DNA of 64,000 nucleotides from Breoghania sp963678585 (GTDB lineage: Bacteria; Pseudomonadota; Alphaproteobacteria; Rhizobiales; Stappiaceae): positions 3,100,001 to 3,164,000 of the forward strand of contig CAXXGA010000002.1 of NCBI GenBank assembly GCA_963678585.2, written 5' to 3'. Each line of letters begins with the position of its first letter. The stretch's first letter is position 1. The notes beneath the pieces are model-generated. The model did not search any database, was not told where the DNA came from, and was given only the letters and a program-made list of their open reading frames with translations. A program made the position numbers and the translations under genes. Shown one piece after another: positions 26,154 through 35,007 of this stretch.

Positions 26154-28247
26154 CTAGGCCGCCCGCACACCGTCGAGGAACACCTCCACCTCGCGCCGGA
26201 TGGTCTCCACCTGTTCGGCCAGATGCTGCGACAGGTCCTCGACCCCGCGTCCGGTGCGCCGTGCGTGCTCGCTCGCCTTTCCAACCCCGCCCATGGCTTC
26301 CGCGCCTTCCTGCGAACGCGCAGATGCGCCGCTGATATTGTGCGAGATCGCATCCACCGACTGGCTTTGCTCCTCGACAGCCGCCGCCACCGAAATCGCG
26401 ATGGTGTTCATGTCGTTGATAATCTGCCGGATATCGGAGATGGACCCCGTCGCAATGGTCGATGTTGCCTGAATGGAATCGACCTGCGCCGCAATCTCTT
26501 CCGTCGCGCGCGACGTCTGGGTCGCCAGTTCCTTCACCTCTGCCGCCACGACCGCAAAGCCCCGCCCCGCTTCGCCCGCCCGCGCGGCCTCGATGGTGGC
26601 GTTAAGCGCCAGCAGGTTCGTCTGGTCGGCGATGTCGCGAATGAGATGCATCACCTTGCCGATCCGGTCGGCCGCCTGAGCAAGACTCTCCATGGTGGTG
26701 GAAGTTTCTTCCGCGCCCGTCAGCGCACGGTGGGCGATCTCGCGCGACCGGCCCGCCTGCTCGGCGATCTCGCTGATGGAGGACGCCATCTGCTGGGTGG
26801 CGGCAGCGGCTTCGCCGACATTGTCGGAAGCAATGCTCACCGACTGACCGGCGCGTTGCGCCTCGCCCGTCACGTTGTCCGACGCTTCTTCCACCGCATG
26901 CGCAGCGACACGCAGATCCTGCGAGGCGCTCGTCAGCCTGCCCAGTACATCGGCCACCGTCGTCTCGAACGCGCCGACAAGCTCCGCGATACGGCCCGCT
27001 CGCCGGTCGCGCACCTCCGCATCCTCCGCCTGTGTAGCGCGCAGGTTTTCGCGTTCCAGCGCGCTGTCGCGGAAGACCAGCAGCGTGCGCGCCATCGCCG
27101 ACATCTCGTCCTTGCCTTCGGTTCCCGGAATGGTGACGTCATTGTCGCCATCGGCAAGGCGTTCCATCACCTTGCGCAGCGCAACGAGCTGACCCGTGAT
27201 CGAGGCGGCGATGGTCAGCCCCAGCAAGGTGGAGACCACGATTGACGCACCGATAAGCACGGCAACCAGCAACAGCGTGAAGGTGCGCGCGCTCTCAAGA
27301 CTTTCGGACGCATCCGCCTGCCCGGCCACCGCGCCCGCCCTCAATGTCTCAAGACGCGGCGGAAGCAGGGAGAACAAGGTTTCCATCAGGCCGGTGGAGC
27401 GGATCAGTTCCGCCTTCTGCACGGCATAGGCATCGAAGGCCGCGCGGTAGCGGGAAAGATTGTCGCCCAGCGATTTCTTGAGGTCGGCATCGAGCTTCGC
27501 CCTGCCCAGCGAGCGCTCCAGCCGGCTGTAGGAAACCTCAAAAAGCCCCTCCGCCACATCATTGCCCTGAAGCAGGAACGCCTTCTCATCGCGCGATACC
27601 TGAATGACCGCGAGCTGAAGCTTGGCAAGGGCGGGATCGTTGCGCGCAAAGCGCGACGCCTTCGTCACGGCCTTTTCGATGGTCGAGCTGGTTTCGCCCA
27701 AATCCCCCCGCAACCCGCTCTCCTGATCGAAGCCGATCCGGGTCTGGGCTCCGTGAAGGATGGCGACCGTTTCGTGAATGCCGTCGAGCGTGTCCATCAC
27801 TTGCGCCAGATCCGAGCGATAGGGCGCGGCCACGGGCGTCGCCTCGATCCGCGAACCGATGTCGCGCATTTCCGCCTCGCGCGCCTGAATTGACGCCATC
27901 GCCTCTTCCGAGGGCTGGTAGAGATAAGTCTTTTCAGCGTCCTGCAGGCCCTGCGCCGCCATGCTCATCTTGCTCACCAGCGCGGCAAGGTCGGCATAGG
28001 CGCCCTCCCTGTCGGTCGCTTCCTTGACAAGCGTCTGGCTCCACCAATAAGTGCCGCCGACGCCGACAAGGCCCGCTACGGAAATCACCACCAGCGAGAA
28101 CACCCGGGCCTTCAATGACAGCCCGGAGAGATAACCGCGCCTGCCCGCCATCCGCTTGCGCGATGTCGACTTGCCCTGCGCCTGGGTGCCCCGCCCCGGC
28201 TCGCCAGACTTGCGTTTGCCAGATTTTTTCCTAATGGGAAAACTCAT
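26154..28247 (-). CDS. Methyl-accepting chemotaxis protein with HAMP domain
   Basis: 697 residues. A basic cytoplasmic head of about 45 residues (many Lys and Arg) precedes helix 1 (VFSLVVISVAGLVGVGGTYW). A helical bimodular-type periplasmic sensor follows, then helix 2 (TFTLLLVAVLIGASIVVSTL), a HAMP domain (LRKVMERLADGDNDVTIPG) and the signalling domain with DQTNLLALNATIEAARAGEA. No CheR/CheB-binding pentapeptide ends the protein. GGAG seven bases upstream fixes the ATG over the adjacent GTG. The ligand is unknown. Confidence 0.93.
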   Translation of the reverse strand: MSFPIRKKSGKRKSGEPGRGTQAQGKSTSRKRMAGRRGYLSGLSLKARVFSLVVISVAGLVGVGGTYWWSQTLVKEATDREGAYADLAALVSKMSMAAQGLQDAEKTYLYQPSEEAMASIQAREAEMRDIGSRIEATPVAAPYRSDLAQVMDTLDGIHETVAILHGAQTRIGFDQESGLRGDLGETSSTIEKAVTKASRFARNDPALAKLQLAVIQVSRDEKAFLLQGNDVAEGLFEVSYSRLERSLGRAKLDADLKKSLGDNLSRYRAAFDAYAVQKAELIRSTGLMETLFSLLPPRLETLRAGAVAGQADASESLESARTFTLLLVAVLIGASIVVSTLLGLTIAASITGQLVALRKVMERLADGDNDVTIPGTEGKDEMSAMARTLLVFRDSALERENLRATQAEDAEVRDRRAGRIAELVGAFETTVADVLGRLTSASQDLRVAAHAVEEASDNVTGEAQRAGQSVSIASDNVGEAAAATQQMASSISEIAEQAGRSREIAHRALTGAEETSTTMESLAQAADRIGKVMHLIRDIADQTNLLALNATIEAARAGEAGRGFAVVAAEVKELATQTSRATEEIAAQVDSIQATSTIATGSISDIRQIINDMNTIAISVAAAVEEQSQSVDAISHNISGASARSQEGAEAMGGVGKASEHARRTGRGVEDLSQHLAEQVETIRREVEVFLDGVRAA

Positions 28248-28697
28248 CACCTAACTCCAGCCCATGACGCCCCAACAGAGCGCTGACGTTAGGTCAGAGA
28301 AGTTTACCAAGCGATAACATAGCCGCCAAACCATTGAATCCATGTGTCTATTTTATATTCAACAGTCTGCACACCGTCAGAAACGAAGAAGTGCCGATAA
28401 ACAAAGACAAATTTTAAACATCAGGAATTATTGCATGCGCACAACTGCATACCGCTTGTGCAGTCCCTATCGGCGCATAAAACCGGCATGCCTTCAATTG
28501 ATGCAGATTTCGCAGCGCGGCACAAAAACCGGAAGCCGATGACATCACGCAACGTCGGAAGCTGTCCGAAGCGGCAGGACTCTCCCTTTGGAGGACTCGA
28601 CAGACGCCTGTTTGCAGCGCACCATGACGCTTCGGTAAAGCAGCCATGCCAACAAACAACTCGCAAGAGGCATGGCGAAGAACTTGGGGGATCCGAA
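28248..28697. other. AT-rich divergent intergenic region, no gene seen
   Basis: 450 bp between the divergent MCP and acyl-CoA dehydrogenase genes. It is distinctly AT-rich around 28330-28430 compared with its flanks. A short inverted repeat, GCACAA at 28439-28444 and TTGTGC at 28456-28461, could be an operator. Both promoters must lie here, but boxes cannot be assigned reliably. Confidence 0.45.
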
Positions 28698-30383
28698 ATG
28701 ACACTTGCCGCACCGTCTCCGGCAGCCGCCGCGCCTGGCCTCATCGACATTGCAGCACCGGCGCTTCAGGCCGTCGACAATCTCGTGAAAGCGGCAGCAA
28801 GCAATGTACGCGCCCGTGTGGTGGTCGACGGCCGGATCGATGCGGCGCTCATGGATGGCGAGCAGCGCGCGACCCACGGACTTGCCTGGCTGGCGACCTA
28901 TGCTCAGGCGCTGCGCCAGATCGCCGGTTATGCCGAGCGCATGAGCGCGGAAGGGCGCTACGGCAAGATCGAGGACCAGCTCGCCCGCATGGCTTTTGCG
29001 GAATATCTGGCCCAGATCTTCGGCGGCATTCCCATGAGCCAGGGCGAAATGGTGCGCCTGTCCGATCTCGGGCTCGACGCGGCGACGATTGCGGCGGCGC
29101 GCACGAGTGAGGTCGAAGCCCTGATCGCCACCGGCAATACCGCCCCCGAACGCGCCCATCTGGTGGATCTGATGGTCCAGCAGCAGGGTTCCGCCACCGT
29201 GGGCGATGCCGGACTGGACGAGACCTACGAGCAGATCCGCAACGAGATGCGCCGCTTCGCCGATGCAGAAGTGCTGCCCCACGCCCACCAGTGGCACAAG
29301 GACAATGCCTATATCCCGCTTGAAGTCATCGCCGACATGGCGGAACTCGGCGTCTTCGGCCTGACCATCCCGGAGGAATACGGCGGGCTGGGGCTCGGCA
29401 AGGAATCCATGTGCGTGGTCTCGGAGGAATTATCGCGCGCCTATATCGGCGTCGGCTCGCTCGGCACCCGGTCCGAAATCGCGGCTGAACTGATCCTGTG
29501 CGGCGGCACGGACGAACAGAAGGAAAAGTGGCTGCCGCTCATCGCCTCCGGCGAAGTGCTGCCGACCGCCGTCTTCACCGAGCCCAATACCGGCTCCGAT
29601 CTGGCCTCGCTCAAGACCCGCGCCGTGCGTGAAGGCGATGTTTGGAAGGTTTCCGGCAACAAGACATGGATCACCCACCCGGTTCGCGCGGACCTGATGA
29701 CGCTTCTGGCCCGCACCAATCCGGACGAGCCCGGCTATCGCGGCCTTTCCATGTTCCTGGCAGAAAAGCCGCGCGGCGATGACGAAAACCCCTTCCCCGC
29801 ACAAGGCATGACGGGCGGCGAGATCGAGGTCATCGGCTATCGCGGCATGAAGGAATACGAGATCGCCTTCGACGATTTCGAGGTGAAGGCGGAAAACTTG
29901 CTGGGCCAGGTCGAGGGGCAGGGCTTCAAGCAGCTCATGCAGACCTTCGAAGGCGCGCGCATCCAGACCGCGGCCCGCGCCATCGGCGTGGCGCAGTCGG
30001 CGCTGGAACTGGGCCTTCGCTATGCGCAGGATCGTATCCAGTTCGCCCGCCCGATCATCAAATTCCCGCGTGTGGCCGACAAGCTCGCCATGATGGCATG
30101 CGAGATCCTGATCGCCCGCCAGCTCACCTATCATTCCGCGCGAGAGAAGGATCAGGGCCGCCGATGCGACCTTGAAGCGGGCATGGCAAAGCTTCTGGCC
30201 GCCCGCGTCGCCTGGGCTGCGGCAGACAATGCCGTACAGATCCATGGCGGTAACGGCTTCGCGGAGGAATATCCGATCAGCCGCGTGCTGTGCGATGCCC
30301 GCATCCTCAACATCTTCGAAGGTGCAGCGGAAATTCAGGCACAAGTCATTGCACGTCGCGTGCTGGAGATGGCGGCCGACTGA
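28698..30383 (+). CDS. mcd: Acyl-CoA dehydrogenase, probable (2S)-methylsuccinyl-CoA dehydrogenase
   Basis: 561 residues. The acyl-CoA dehydrogenase core starts near residue 170 (YEQIRNEMRRFADAEVLPHA), with FTEPNTGSDLASLKTRA and WITHPVRADLMTLLART for flavin and substrate contacts. The Glu in IFEGAAEIQ is the likely catalytic base. The N-terminal extension of about 165 residues is a mark of Mcd, which oxidises methylsuccinyl-CoA to mesaconyl-CoA in the ethylmalonyl-CoA pathway, as is the IEVIGYRGMKEYEIAFDDF block. GGGGGATCC before the ATG fixes the start. It could instead be another long acyl-CoA dehydrogenase. Confidence 0.8.
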   Translation: MTLAAPSPAAAAPGLIDIAAPALQAVDNLVKAAASNVRARVVVDGRIDAALMDGEQRATHGLAWLATYAQALRQIAGYAERMSAEGRYGKIEDQLARMAFAEYLAQIFGGIPMSQGEMVRLSDLGLDAATIAAARTSEVEALIATGNTAPERAHLVDLMVQQQGSATVGDAGLDETYEQIRNEMRRFADAEVLPHAHQWHKDNAYIPLEVIADMAELGVFGLTIPEEYGGLGLGKESMCVVSEELSRAYIGVGSLGTRSEIAAELILCGGTDEQKEKWLPLIASGEVLPTAVFTEPNTGSDLASLKTRAVREGDVWKVSGNKTWITHPVRADLMTLLARTNPDEPGYRGLSMFLAEKPRGDDENPFPAQGMTGGEIEVIGYRGMKEYEIAFDDFEVKAENLLGQVEGQGFKQLMQTFEGARIQTAARAIGVAQSALELGLRYAQDRIQFARPIIKFPRVADKLAMMACEILIARQLTYHSAREKDQGRRCDLEAGMAKLLAARVAWAAADNAVQIHGGNGFAEEYPISRVLCDARILNIFEGAAEIQAQVIARRVLEMAAD

Positions 30384-30732
30384 CCCTGTGCCGGAACGCC
30401 TTTTCCTTACGATAACATCGCGTGGCGCGCCATCAATTGGCGCGTCACTCGCGGAAGCTGACAGTCGTCGAATTCGTATTTCTGATTATATTCTCTCAAA
30501 CTCCATTTAAAGACACATTTGTTCACGAGAATTTTTACGAAGCGAAACGCAGACTTTCGCTCATTGGCCTTGATTTATCCGCGATATCGTCCTATGTGGG
30601 CGGGACCAGTTATTTCGCTCTTCTAAGATGCTGCCTGTCCGACAAAGGTCGCAGTTTCGTGGCGACATCTATAACTGCGTTAAGCCGCGGCAATCTCGCA
30701 ACGCGGTCACTGAGATGATGGAGACAGGTAGA
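30384..30732. other. Leader/promoter region of the cold-shock gene
   Basis: 349 bp without a gene; the AT-rich centre (30470-30560) suggests a promoter followed by a long 5' leader, as is usual for cold-shock genes. A perfect 7-bp inverted repeat, AGCGAAA at 30541-30547 and TTTCGCT at 30555-30561, could fold in the leader RNA. No open frame with a ribosome site was seen. Confidence 0.45.
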
Positions 30733-30942
30733 ATGGCTACCGGCACCGTGAAATTCTTTAACACCACCAAGGGCTACGGTTTCATCCAGCCCGACGCCGG
30801 CGGGAAGGACGTTTTCGTCCATATCTCCGCTGTTGAGCGCGCTGGCATGCACGGCCTCGCCGAGAACCAGAAGGTTGAGTTCGAGCTCGAGACCGGTCGT
30901 GACGGCCGCACCTCGGCCGGAGCCCTGCGCGCGATCGACTGA
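30733..30942 (+). CDS. Cold-shock protein (CspA family)
   Basis: 69 residues, one cold-shock domain. RNP1 is GYGFIQPD and RNP2 is DVFVHIS, both intact; the protein binds single-stranded RNA and DNA and melts structure. TGTVKFFNTTKGYGFI is the family start. AGG five bases before the ATG is a modest ribosome site. It has a long leader and its own terminator, so it is monocistronic. Family members differ in whether cold induces them, so the name gives no expression pattern. Confidence 0.95.
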   Translation: MATGTVKFFNTTKGYGFIQPDAGGKDVFVHISAVERAGMHGLAENQKVEFELETGRDGRTSAGALRAID

Positions 30943-30967
30943 TCACGCTGACAGGTGACGAATTTCG

Positions 30968-31000
30968 AAGCCCGCCCGGGAAACCCGGCGGGCTTTTTCT
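30968..31000 (+). terminator. Intrinsic terminator of the cold-shock gene
   Basis: Stem AAGCCCGCC (30969-30977) and GGCGGGCTT (30987-30995), extended by CGGG/CCCG, followed by a T run to 30999. It is 25 bp past the stop codon. Confidence 0.9.
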
Positions 31001-31150
31001 TTGCCTGAAATACGAATTTGCCCGAATTCAGGGATCTGCGTTTCGGGATCTGCCCGAATTACGTGCCTTGAAGGCCCGGCCCCTCGCAAGATGCGACAGG
31101 CCGGACGCAACATCGACCGAAACGCCCGCCCCCAAAAAACGCCGCGGCCC

Positions 31151-31621
31151 TCAGTTGATGGGAACCTGCGGCTCGTCCTTGGTGCGCCGGATGGTGAGCG
31201 CGGTGCGTACGCTGTCCACGTTGGGCGTGGCGGTCAGGTCGCGGATAATGAAATTCTGGAAGGTCTGCAGATCGGGCGCGACGCATTTCAGCAGGAAATC
31301 GACCTCGCCCGACAGCATGTGCGCCTCGCGGACCAGCGGCCATTTCGAGGTGGCCTCCTCAAACGCCTGAAGATCGCTTTCCGTCTGGCTGTGCAGCCCG
31401 ACCATCGCAAAAGCGGTCACATCGAAACCGAGTTGCTTCTCGTCGAGAAGCGTTCGATATCCGCGGATGATCCCCGCTTCCTCAAGCGCCCTTACCCGAC
31501 GCAGGCATGGCGGAGCGGAAATGCCGACGCGTCGCGCCAGCTCCACATTCGTCATGCGGCCGTCTTCCTGGAGTTCCCGCAGGATCTTCCAGTCGATCGC
31601 ATCCAATCGCGCCTTCACCAT
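31151..31621 (-). CDS. Lrp/AsnC family transcriptional regulator
   Basis: 156 residues. An N-terminal helix-turn-helix (LDAIDWKILRELQEDGRMTN with SAPPCLRRVRALEEAG) is followed by the RAM/ligand-binding alpha-beta domain (TAFAMVGLHSQ through NFIIRDLTATPNVDSVRTA). Such proteins sense amino acids and act as oligomers. AGGAG five bases before this ATG decides against the longer frame. It is divergent from the ELM1-like gene, and its target is unknown. Confidence 0.92.
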   Translation of the reverse strand: MVKARLDAIDWKILRELQEDGRMTNVELARRVGISAPPCLRRVRALEEAGIIRGYRTLLDEKQLGFDVTAFAMVGLHSQTESDLQAFEEATSKWPLVREAHMLSGEVDFLLKCVAPDLQTFQNFIIRDLTATPNVDSVRTALTIRRTKDEPQVPIN

Positions 31622-31785
31622 CACACTCCTGCTTGCCGCACGCATCGATCACACTAAAACAGGGCTCTCAGGGACAAGGTGTCCCGCCACTGACCTGATG
31701 CCTTGATGTATGCTTTTTTGCGCAGATTTGTAAGCATATAACAATATGGCGCACGATTCGGAAAGATTATGAGAGGTTATTCCCC

Positions 31786-32778
31786 GTGCCCGATCCTGTG
31801 ACAGATGGCAGCGAACTATCGCAGATCGGATCGACCTGGGTGCTGAGCGACGGCAAGGCGGGTGACGAAAACCAGTGCATCGCTGTGGCCGAAGCGCTTG
31901 ATGTTCCTTACGAAATCCGCCGGGTTTCGCCGCGCGCGCCCTTTGTCTGGTTCATGCCGCGCGGGCCCATCGATCCGCGCGAAGGCCCCTCAAGACCGCA
32001 AAGTCCGGTGCGCCCGCCCTATCCCGATCTCGTCATCGCCTCCGGCAGGCGCGCCGTACCCTATTTGCGCCATGTGCGCCGGGCGAGCGCGGGCAGGACC
32101 ATGACCGTCTTCCTGAAGGATCCGCATACCGGGCCGGAGACGGCGGATTTCATCTGGGTGCCGGAACACGACCCGCTGCGCGGCCCCAACGTGCTGGCAA
32201 CGCCCACCCCGCCGCACCGGTTTTCCGCCGAACGCCTGCGCCGGTTGCGCCAGTCTCCCCCGCCCGAGATCGCCCGGCTTGAAAAACCCCGCGTCGCCAT
32301 TCTGGTGGGCGGGGACAGCCGCCATCACCGCTTCACCGATTATGATGTGGAATCCTTCGGCCACGCGCTTGAGCATCTGGGCGAAACATCGCGGCTGATG
32401 ATCACCCTTTCGCGCAGAACCCCCGCCCTGCTTGCAGACCGGATTTCCCGGCTGGCGGCGGGCGGACCGCATCTTTTGTGGGACGGAACAGGGGATAATC
32501 CGCTTGCAGCCTACCTTGCAAACGCCGAAGCGGTTGTTGTTACGGCGGATTCAACCAATATGGTTGGAGAGGCCGCCGCGACCGGCCGCCCGGTACTCGT
32601 CTATGAACCAAGCGGAGGACACCGAAAAATCAGTGTCTTTCTGGAGAAAATGTCGGTCCTGGGCGTCACACGCCCCTTTGCCGGACGCCTTGAAACCTAT
32701 AGGTACGAGCCAATAGACTCCACACCTGTAATCGCAGAAGAAATTCGAAGGCGCTTTCAGGCCGGACGAAACGCCTGA
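31786..32778 (+). CDS. ELM1/DUF1022 family protein
   Basis: 330 residues, GTG start. The N-terminal STWVLSDGKAGDENQCIAVAEAL and the C-terminal VTADSTNMVGEAAATGRPVLVYEP are the hallmarks of the ELM1 family, named after a plant mitochondrial-fission protein. The second block resembles the sugar-nucleotide-binding end of GT-B glycosyltransferases (MurG/LpxB-like), so a bacterial glycan role is plausible. No bacterial member has, to my knowledge, a firm function. It lies 84 bp upstream of trxB on the same strand. Confidence 0.85.
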   Translation: MPDPVTDGSELSQIGSTWVLSDGKAGDENQCIAVAEALDVPYEIRRVSPRAPFVWFMPRGPIDPREGPSRPQSPVRPPYPDLVIASGRRAVPYLRHVRRASAGRTMTVFLKDPHTGPETADFIWVPEHDPLRGPNVLATPTPPHRFSAERLRRLRQSPPPEIARLEKPRVAILVGGDSRHHRFTDYDVESFGHALEHLGETSRLMITLSRRTPALLADRISRLAAGGPHLLWDGTGDNPLAAYLANAEAVVVTADSTNMVGEAAATGRPVLVYEPSGGHRKISVFLEKMSVLGVTRPFAGRLETYRYEPIDSTPVIAEEIRRRFQAGRNA

Positions 32779-32862
32779 ACCGGACAGCCCGGCACAGCGA
32801 CAAGGACCGGATAACCGGTCACACAGGAACCCAAGAAGCCCAGACGAGCAGCAGACAAGCCC

Positions 32863-33828
32863 ATGACCGCCCAACACACCAAGCTTCTCATCATCGGTTC
32901 CGGCCCCGCCGGTTACACGGCCGCAATCTACGCTGCCCGTGCGATGGTCGAACCGACCCTGATCGCGGGCCTTCAGCCCGGCGGCCAGCTCACCATCACC
33001 ACGGAAGTGGAGAACTATCCCGGCTTCGCCGATCCCATCCAGGGCCCCTGGCTGATGGAGCAGATGCAGAAGCAGGCGGAAAACGTCGGCACCAACATCG
33101 TCTGGGACCTCGTCTCGGAAGTGGACCTCGCCGCCACGCCGAAGCGCGTCGTTCTCGACAGCGGCACCGTCTACACCGCCGATGCGGTGGTCATCTGCAC
33201 CGGCGCGCAGGCCAAGTGGCTCGGCCTGCCCTCCGAAGAGACCTATATGGGCGCCGGCGTCTCCGCTTGCGCGACCTGCGACGGTTTCTTCTATCGCGGC
33301 CGCAAGGTGGTGGTGATCGGCGGCGGCAATTCCGCCGTGGAAGAGGCGCTCTATCTGGCGAACCTCGCCGACGAGGTGACCGTCGTCCATCGCCGCGATG
33401 AATTCCGCTCCGAGAAGATCCTTCAGCAGCGCGTCTTCGCCCATCCCAAGATCAAGGTGATCTGGGATCACGCGCTCGACGAGATCCTCGGCGGCGGCAC
33501 GCCCCCGGCTGTGACCGGCGCGCGACTGAAGAACGTCAAGACCGGCGAGACGCAGGACATCGCCACGGATGGCGTCTTCATCGCCATCGGCCATGCGCCC
33601 GCGGTCGACCTTTTCAAGGATCAGATCCGCCTGAAGCCGACCGGCTACATCTGGACGGAAGCCGATTCCACCAAGACTTCGCTGCCGGGCGTCTTCGCCG
33701 CCGGTGACGTGACCGACGAGATCTATCGTCAGGCCGTGACCGCCGCCGGCATGGGCTGCATGGCCGCACTCGAAGCGGAGAAATATCTGACAGAATTGGG
33801 CGTCGACGCAGAAGAAGCCGCCCAATAG
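32863..33828 (+). CDS. trxB: Thioredoxin-disulfide reductase
   Basis: 321 residues, the usual length. The FAD-binding LLIIGSGPAGYTAAIYAARA starts the protein; the redox pair is in ACATCDGFF (Cys-Ala-Thr-Cys); VVVIGGGNSAVEEALYLA is the NADPH site; and FAAGDVTDEIYRQAVTAAG closes the FAD domain. It reduces thioredoxin with NADPH. The downstream gene, 79 bp away, is an LsrB-type regulator, a pairing seen in several rhizobia and Brucella. Confidence 0.97.
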   Translation: MTAQHTKLLIIGSGPAGYTAAIYAARAMVEPTLIAGLQPGGQLTITTEVENYPGFADPIQGPWLMEQMQKQAENVGTNIVWDLVSEVDLAATPKRVVLDSGTVYTADAVVICTGAQAKWLGLPSEETYMGAGVSACATCDGFFYRGRKVVVIGGGNSAVEEALYLANLADEVTVVHRRDEFRSEKILQQRVFAHPKIKVIWDHALDEILGGGTPPAVTGARLKNVKTGETQDIATDGVFIAIGHAPAVDLFKDQIRLKPTGYIWTEADSTKTSLPGVFAAGDVTDEIYRQAVTAAGMGCMAALEAEKYLTELGVDAEEAAQ

Positions 33829-33907
33829 GCGTTCGCCGTCTGGCAGTCTGGGCACATCTGGCAGTGTGGGCCGCCGTTCCACGGCGCGCCCGGAGAGGAA
33901 CTGGAAC

Positions 33908-34798
33908 ATGGACTGGGACAAACTGCGGATCTTCCACGCAGCGGCGCAGGCAGGCAGCTTCACCCATGCAGGTGACATGCTGCACATGAGCCAGTCAGCC
34001 GTGTCCCGACAGGTCTCCGCCCTCGAACAGGAATTGCACGTTTCCCTGTTCCACCGCCACGCCCGCGGCCTGTTGCTGACCGAACAGGGCGAGATGCTCT
34101 ATCGCACAGCGCAGGACGTGCTGCGCAAGCTGGAGGCGGTCCAGTCCCGCCTGACCGACACCAAGGGCAAACCCTCCGGCCTCTTGCGCATCACCACGAC
34201 CGTCGGCCTCGGTTCCGGCTGGCTCACCTCGCGGCTCAACGAGTTCGTCGATCTTTATCCCGACGTGAACCTTGAACTGCTTCTGACCGACGACGAGCTG
34301 GATCTGTCGATGCGCGAGGCCGATGTCGCCATCCGGCTGCGACAGCCGATCCAGCCGGACCTGATCCAGCGCAAACTCTTCACCGTCCACTTCCATCTCT
34401 ACGCCTGCCCGACCTATCTCAAGCGCTTCGGCAGCCCCGTGACCGAGAGCGATCTCGACAATCACCGCATCATCAGCTTCGGCGAAAAAGCCCCTGTCTA
34501 CCTGCGCGACATGAACTGGCTGGAAACAGCCGGCATGCCGGAGGGCCAGAAGCGGCGCGTGGCGCTCAAGATCAACAACGTCATCGCGATCAAGCACGCG
34601 GTTCAGCGCGGCATCGGCATTGCCCTGCTGCCCGATTACCTCGTGGAGCCGGATTCCAATCTCGTGCAGCTCATCGCCGGCGCAGACGTGCCCAGCTTCG
34701 ACACCTATTTCGTCTATCCTTCAGAGCTGAAGAACACCGCGCGCATCACTGCATTCCGCGACTTCCTGCTTTCCAACGCCGAACATTGGGTCTACTAG
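33908..34798 (+). CDS. lsrB: LysR-type regulator of the LsrB/VtlR type
   Basis: 296 residues. The N-terminal winged helix (DKLRIFHAAAQAGSFTHAGDM and LHMSQSAVSRQVSALEQEL) is followed by a periplasmic-binding-like effector domain. The WDKLRIFHAAAQAGSF start and the position directly after trxB match LsrB of Sinorhizobium and VtlR of Brucella, which act in oxidative stress, envelope and sRNA control. Only one Cys is present (residue 167). GAGAGGAAC precedes this ATG. An AbcR-like sRNA lies downstream, as in those genomes. The gene name is by synteny and N-terminal likeness. Confidence 0.82.
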   Translation: MDWDKLRIFHAAAQAGSFTHAGDMLHMSQSAVSRQVSALEQELHVSLFHRHARGLLLTEQGEMLYRTAQDVLRKLEAVQSRLTDTKGKPSGLLRITTTVGLGSGWLTSRLNEFVDLYPDVNLELLLTDDELDLSMREADVAIRLRQPIQPDLIQRKLFTVHFHLYACPTYLKRFGSPVTESDLDNHRIISFGEKAPVYLRDMNWLETAGMPEGQKRRVALKINNVIAIKHAVQRGIGIALLPDYLVEPDSNLVQLIAGADVPSFDTYFVYPSELKNTARITAFRDFLLSNAEHWVY

Positions 34799-34969
34799 AG
34801 CGCCCAAACGGCCCGAACGCGTATCGCGCTTCCGACAAGCGCCTCCAATCCCATGAAAAGCCTGCCAAAAACGGGCGAAATCCGGAAAAATGCGAGGACA
34901 TGTGTGCGCTGCCGCGAGGGCGGGTTAACGCCATGCATCAGGTGCATATCAGGCTTGCGTGAGTGATAG

Positions 34970-34998
34970 TTGTTTGGGCACCCTATGCATCGCATATA
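34970..34998 (+). promoter_or_regulatory. Candidate promoter of the AbcR-like sRNA
   Basis: TTGTTT at 34970-34975 and CATATA at 34993-34998, 17 bp apart, would start transcription near 35005-35008. GCATATC occurs at 34944-34950 and again past the terminator at 35145-35151. A binding site for the neighbouring LysR regulator is likely here but cannot be defined. Confidence 0.4.
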
Positions 34999-35007
34999 GG
35001 CAGTGTC

